A program made the position numbers and the translations under genes. Below are positions 5,862 through 7,504 of a stretch of 7,504 nt of DNA, in pieces. Positions within the stretch are counted from its first letter, which is position 1. Every line of letters begins with the position of its first letter. The notes under the pieces are model-generated. The model was not told the origin of the DNA. It worked only from the letters and a program-made list of their open reading frames with translations, and did no database searches. Origin of the DNA: a bacterium UBP2_UBA4780 (lineage in GTDB: Bacteria; Edwardsbacteria; AC1; EtOH8); the NCBI GenBank assembly GCA_002403115.1, contig DHHE01000235.1, positions 1 to 7,504 of the forward strand. The letters run 5' to 3'.

Positions 5862-7469
5862 ATGGCCATCAAGGGATCGTTCTCCGAGGTCAACCTGCCC
5901 GACGTCCTCCAGCTTCTGGCGGTGGGGCGAAAGACAGGCTGCCTCAAGGTGACCGACGGGCAGAACTTCGGCAGCATCTACTTCCGGGAAGGCATGATCT
6001 GCTACACCAGCCTGCTCAACCGGCCCGACCGCATCGGCGACCGGCTGCTGGCCCGGGGGCTGCTCAATTACAGCCAGCTGGAGGAGGCCCTGCAGGGCCA
6101 GCTGAACGAGGGCGGCACCCGCCGACTGGGCGACATCCTGATGGAGAAGGGGCTGGTGACCAAGTCCGACCTGGAGGCCGACATCGCCGGACAGATAGAG
6201 GAGACGGTCTTCTACCTGCTGCGCTGGAACGAGGGCGAGTTCTTCTTCGAGCCGGACACCCTGCCCCAGGGCGAGAGCGTCCTGGTGTCGCTGGACGTCA
6301 TGAACCTGCTGCTGGAGGAGGCGCGGCGCATCGACGAGTGGCGCAACCTCGAGAAGAAGCTTCCCGGCAGCCAGATGGTGCTGGAGCCGGTGGCGGCCGA
6401 GCCCTCGCAGCACGCCGGGCTGGAGCTGACCGAGCAGGAGCGCCAGGTGCTGAGCCTGGCCGACGGGCAGCGGACCATGGCCGAGGTCATGGAGCTGTCC
6501 CACCTGGGCGAGTTCGCCACCTCCAAGGTCATCTACGGGCTGCTGCTGACCGGTCTGATCAAGCGGGGCAGCGAAAAGGCCAGGCAGACGGCCGGCTGGA
6601 ACCTGGGGGTGATCGACGAGCACCGCAACCTGGGCATGGCCTTCTACAAGACCCAGATGTACGACGAGGCCAGCCGGGAGTTCCGGCGCATCGTGGAGAT
6701 CAAGCCGGACGTATTAGACGCCCGCTTCTACCTGGGGCTGATCCACATGCGCAAGGGCGAGTACGCCGAGTCGGCCACGGAGTTCCTGGAGGCCATCGCC
6801 ATCGACCCCAAGAACCCCTCCCCCTACAACAACCTGGGCCTGGCCCTGGAGGCCATGGGTGAGCTGGACGACAGCCTGCGGCAGTTCCGCAAAGCCATGG
6901 ACCTGGCGCCCGAGGAGCTGGCACCCAAGGTCAACACCGCCTACCTCCTCTACCGCAAGCGGGAATATCAGGCGGCCCGGGAACTCCTGGAACAGGCGCA
7001 GCGGAGGCATCCCGGGATCCCGCTGATCGGCTTCCTGCAGGGGCTGATCCGGCTCAAGGCGGGCGATGCCGAGGCCGCCATGGACTGCTGGCACCAGGCC
7101 CAGGCTGGCGGCCGGCCCAACCCGGCGTTGGAGAACAACCTTGGGGCGGTCTGGCAGGCCCGGGGCCAGGCCGAGGAGGCCGAGAAGCGGTACGCGGCGG
7201 CCCTGAAGCTGGCTCCGGGCAACCGCACCGTGCTGCAGAACATGTCGGAGCTTTACTACAAGAATTCCATGGCCGCCAAGGCCCTGGAGGTGATGGGGCG
7301 GATGGTGGAGATGGACCTGGCCGGATCGCAGGACATGGCCAGGCTGGGCAACCTGTACTTCAAGCAGGGGCAGAAGGACCAGGCGGTGGTCTGGTGGAAG
7401 AAGGCCCTGGAGTTGGACCCGCAGAACCAGGTGGTCCGCCGCAACCTGATGCTGATGGAGAAGAAGTGA
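5862..7469 (+). CDS. DUF4388 (PATAN-type) protein with long TPR array
   Basis: A 535-residue soluble protein. The DUF4388 domain opens at residue 1 (MAIKGSFSEVNLPDVLQLLA, then VGRKTGCLKV and GSIYFREGMI), which fixes the start despite the lack of a Shine-Dalgarno sequence. Residues ~60-130 hold a G-D-x-L-x-x-x-G-L repeat (RIGDRLLARGLL, RLGDILMEKGLV), a signature often seen in this family. The segment ~154-236 (RRIDEWRNLEKKLPGSQMVL ... DGQRTMAEVM ... SKVIYGLLLTGLIK) parallels the same region of the protein at 1-1254. Residues ~252-522 form about eight TPR units, several with the classic A-x-x-x-F/Y-x-x-A-L/I-x-x-x-P pattern (for example EFLEAIAIDP and WWKKALELDP). It should be a protein-binding scaffold. 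It differs from its paralogue mainly in the longer TPR array, so the two may bind different partners. Its stop overlaps the next start by four bases. Confidence 0.92.
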   Translation: MAIKGSFSEVNLPDVLQLLAVGRKTGCLKVTDGQNFGSIYFREGMICYTSLLNRPDRIGDRLLARGLLNYSQLEEALQGQLNEGGTRRLGDILMEKGLVTKSDLEADIAGQIEETVFYLLRWNEGEFFFEPDTLPQGESVLVSLDVMNLLLEEARRIDEWRNLEKKLPGSQMVLEPVAAEPSQHAGLELTEQERQVLSLADGQRTMAEVMELSHLGEFATSKVIYGLLLTGLIKRGSEKARQTAGWNLGVIDEHRNLGMAFYKTQMYDEASREFRRIVEIKPDVLDARFYLGLIHMRKGEYAESATEFLEAIAIDPKNPSPYNNLGLALEAMGELDDSLRQFRKAMDLAPEELAPKVNTAYLLYRKREYQAARELLEQAQRRHPGIPLIGFLQGLIRLKAGDAEAAMDCWHQAQAGGRPNPALENNLGAVWQARGQAEEAEKRYAAALKLAPGNRTVLQNMSELYYKNSMAAKALEVMGRMVEMDLAGSQDMARLGNLYFKQGQKDQAVVWWKKALELDPQNQVVRRNLMLMEKK

Positions 7470-7504
7470 CCCCCAGGGAGAACATCACCGACCCGGAGTT
7501 GCTG
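7466..7504 (+). CDS. Start of an unidentified downstream gene (cut by window end)
   Basis: A GTG at 7466 overlaps the TGA of the preceding gene (GTGA), a common sign of translational coupling. GGAG at 7457-7460 ends five bases before it, a well-placed ribosome site. The frame stays open to the window end and reads MTPRENITDPELL. Thirteen residues are too few to assign a family. Its coupling to the DUF4388-TPR gene suggests it belongs to the same operon. Confidence 0.5.
   Translation, partial: MTPRENITDPELL

Overview
The window is a GC-rich stretch (clearly above 60% G+C by eye, not computed) with seven complete genes and the first 13 codons of an eighth, all on the + strand. The proteins are DUF4388 (PATAN-type) scaffold proteins with TPR repeats, three Roadblock/LC7 proteins, an MglA-type small GTPase and a DnaA-like AAA+ ATPase. 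This combination points to a bacterium from a lineage that uses bacterial Ras-like GTPases heavily. An FCB-group or candidate-phylum genome, or a deltaproteobacterium-like one, fits; the sequence has no rRNA or marker gene that would settle it. Most starts lack a strong Shine-Dalgarno sequence, which mildly favours an FCB-like lineage but proves nothing.

Layout: 1-1254 DUF4388+TPR protein; 1255-1487 noncoding with several inverted repeats; 1488-2426 TPR+Roadblock protein; 2443-2778 stand-alone Roadblock protein; 2792-3340 divergent Roadblock protein with a tail; 3341-3601 noncoding, with a possible promoter/operator and a GTCCGCC-rich palindromic repeat; 3602-4198 MglA-like GTPase; 4290-5750 DnaA-like AAA+ protein that has no DnaA DNA-binding domain but has a new C-terminus; 5751-5861 AT-rich gap; 5862-7469 a second DUF4388+TPR protein, paralogous to the first; 7466-7504 start of another gene, overlapping the last by 4 bases. 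No gene-free stretch exceeds 300 bases.

How the parts may work together (inference): the GTPase is the switch; one or more Roadblock proteins could be its GAP, GEF or co-receptor, as MglB is for MglA in Myxococcus; the DUF4388-TPR proteins look like scaffolds or adaptors; the DnaA-like ATPase may be a nucleotide-driven regulator or positioning factor. Known relatives of MglA/MglB control cell polarity and gliding or pilus motility, but no motor, pilus or chemotaxis gene is visible here, so the output is unknown. The most unusual element is the DnaA-type ATPase with intact ATPase motifs, placed inside a GTPase/Roadblock cluster and lacking the origin-binding domain.
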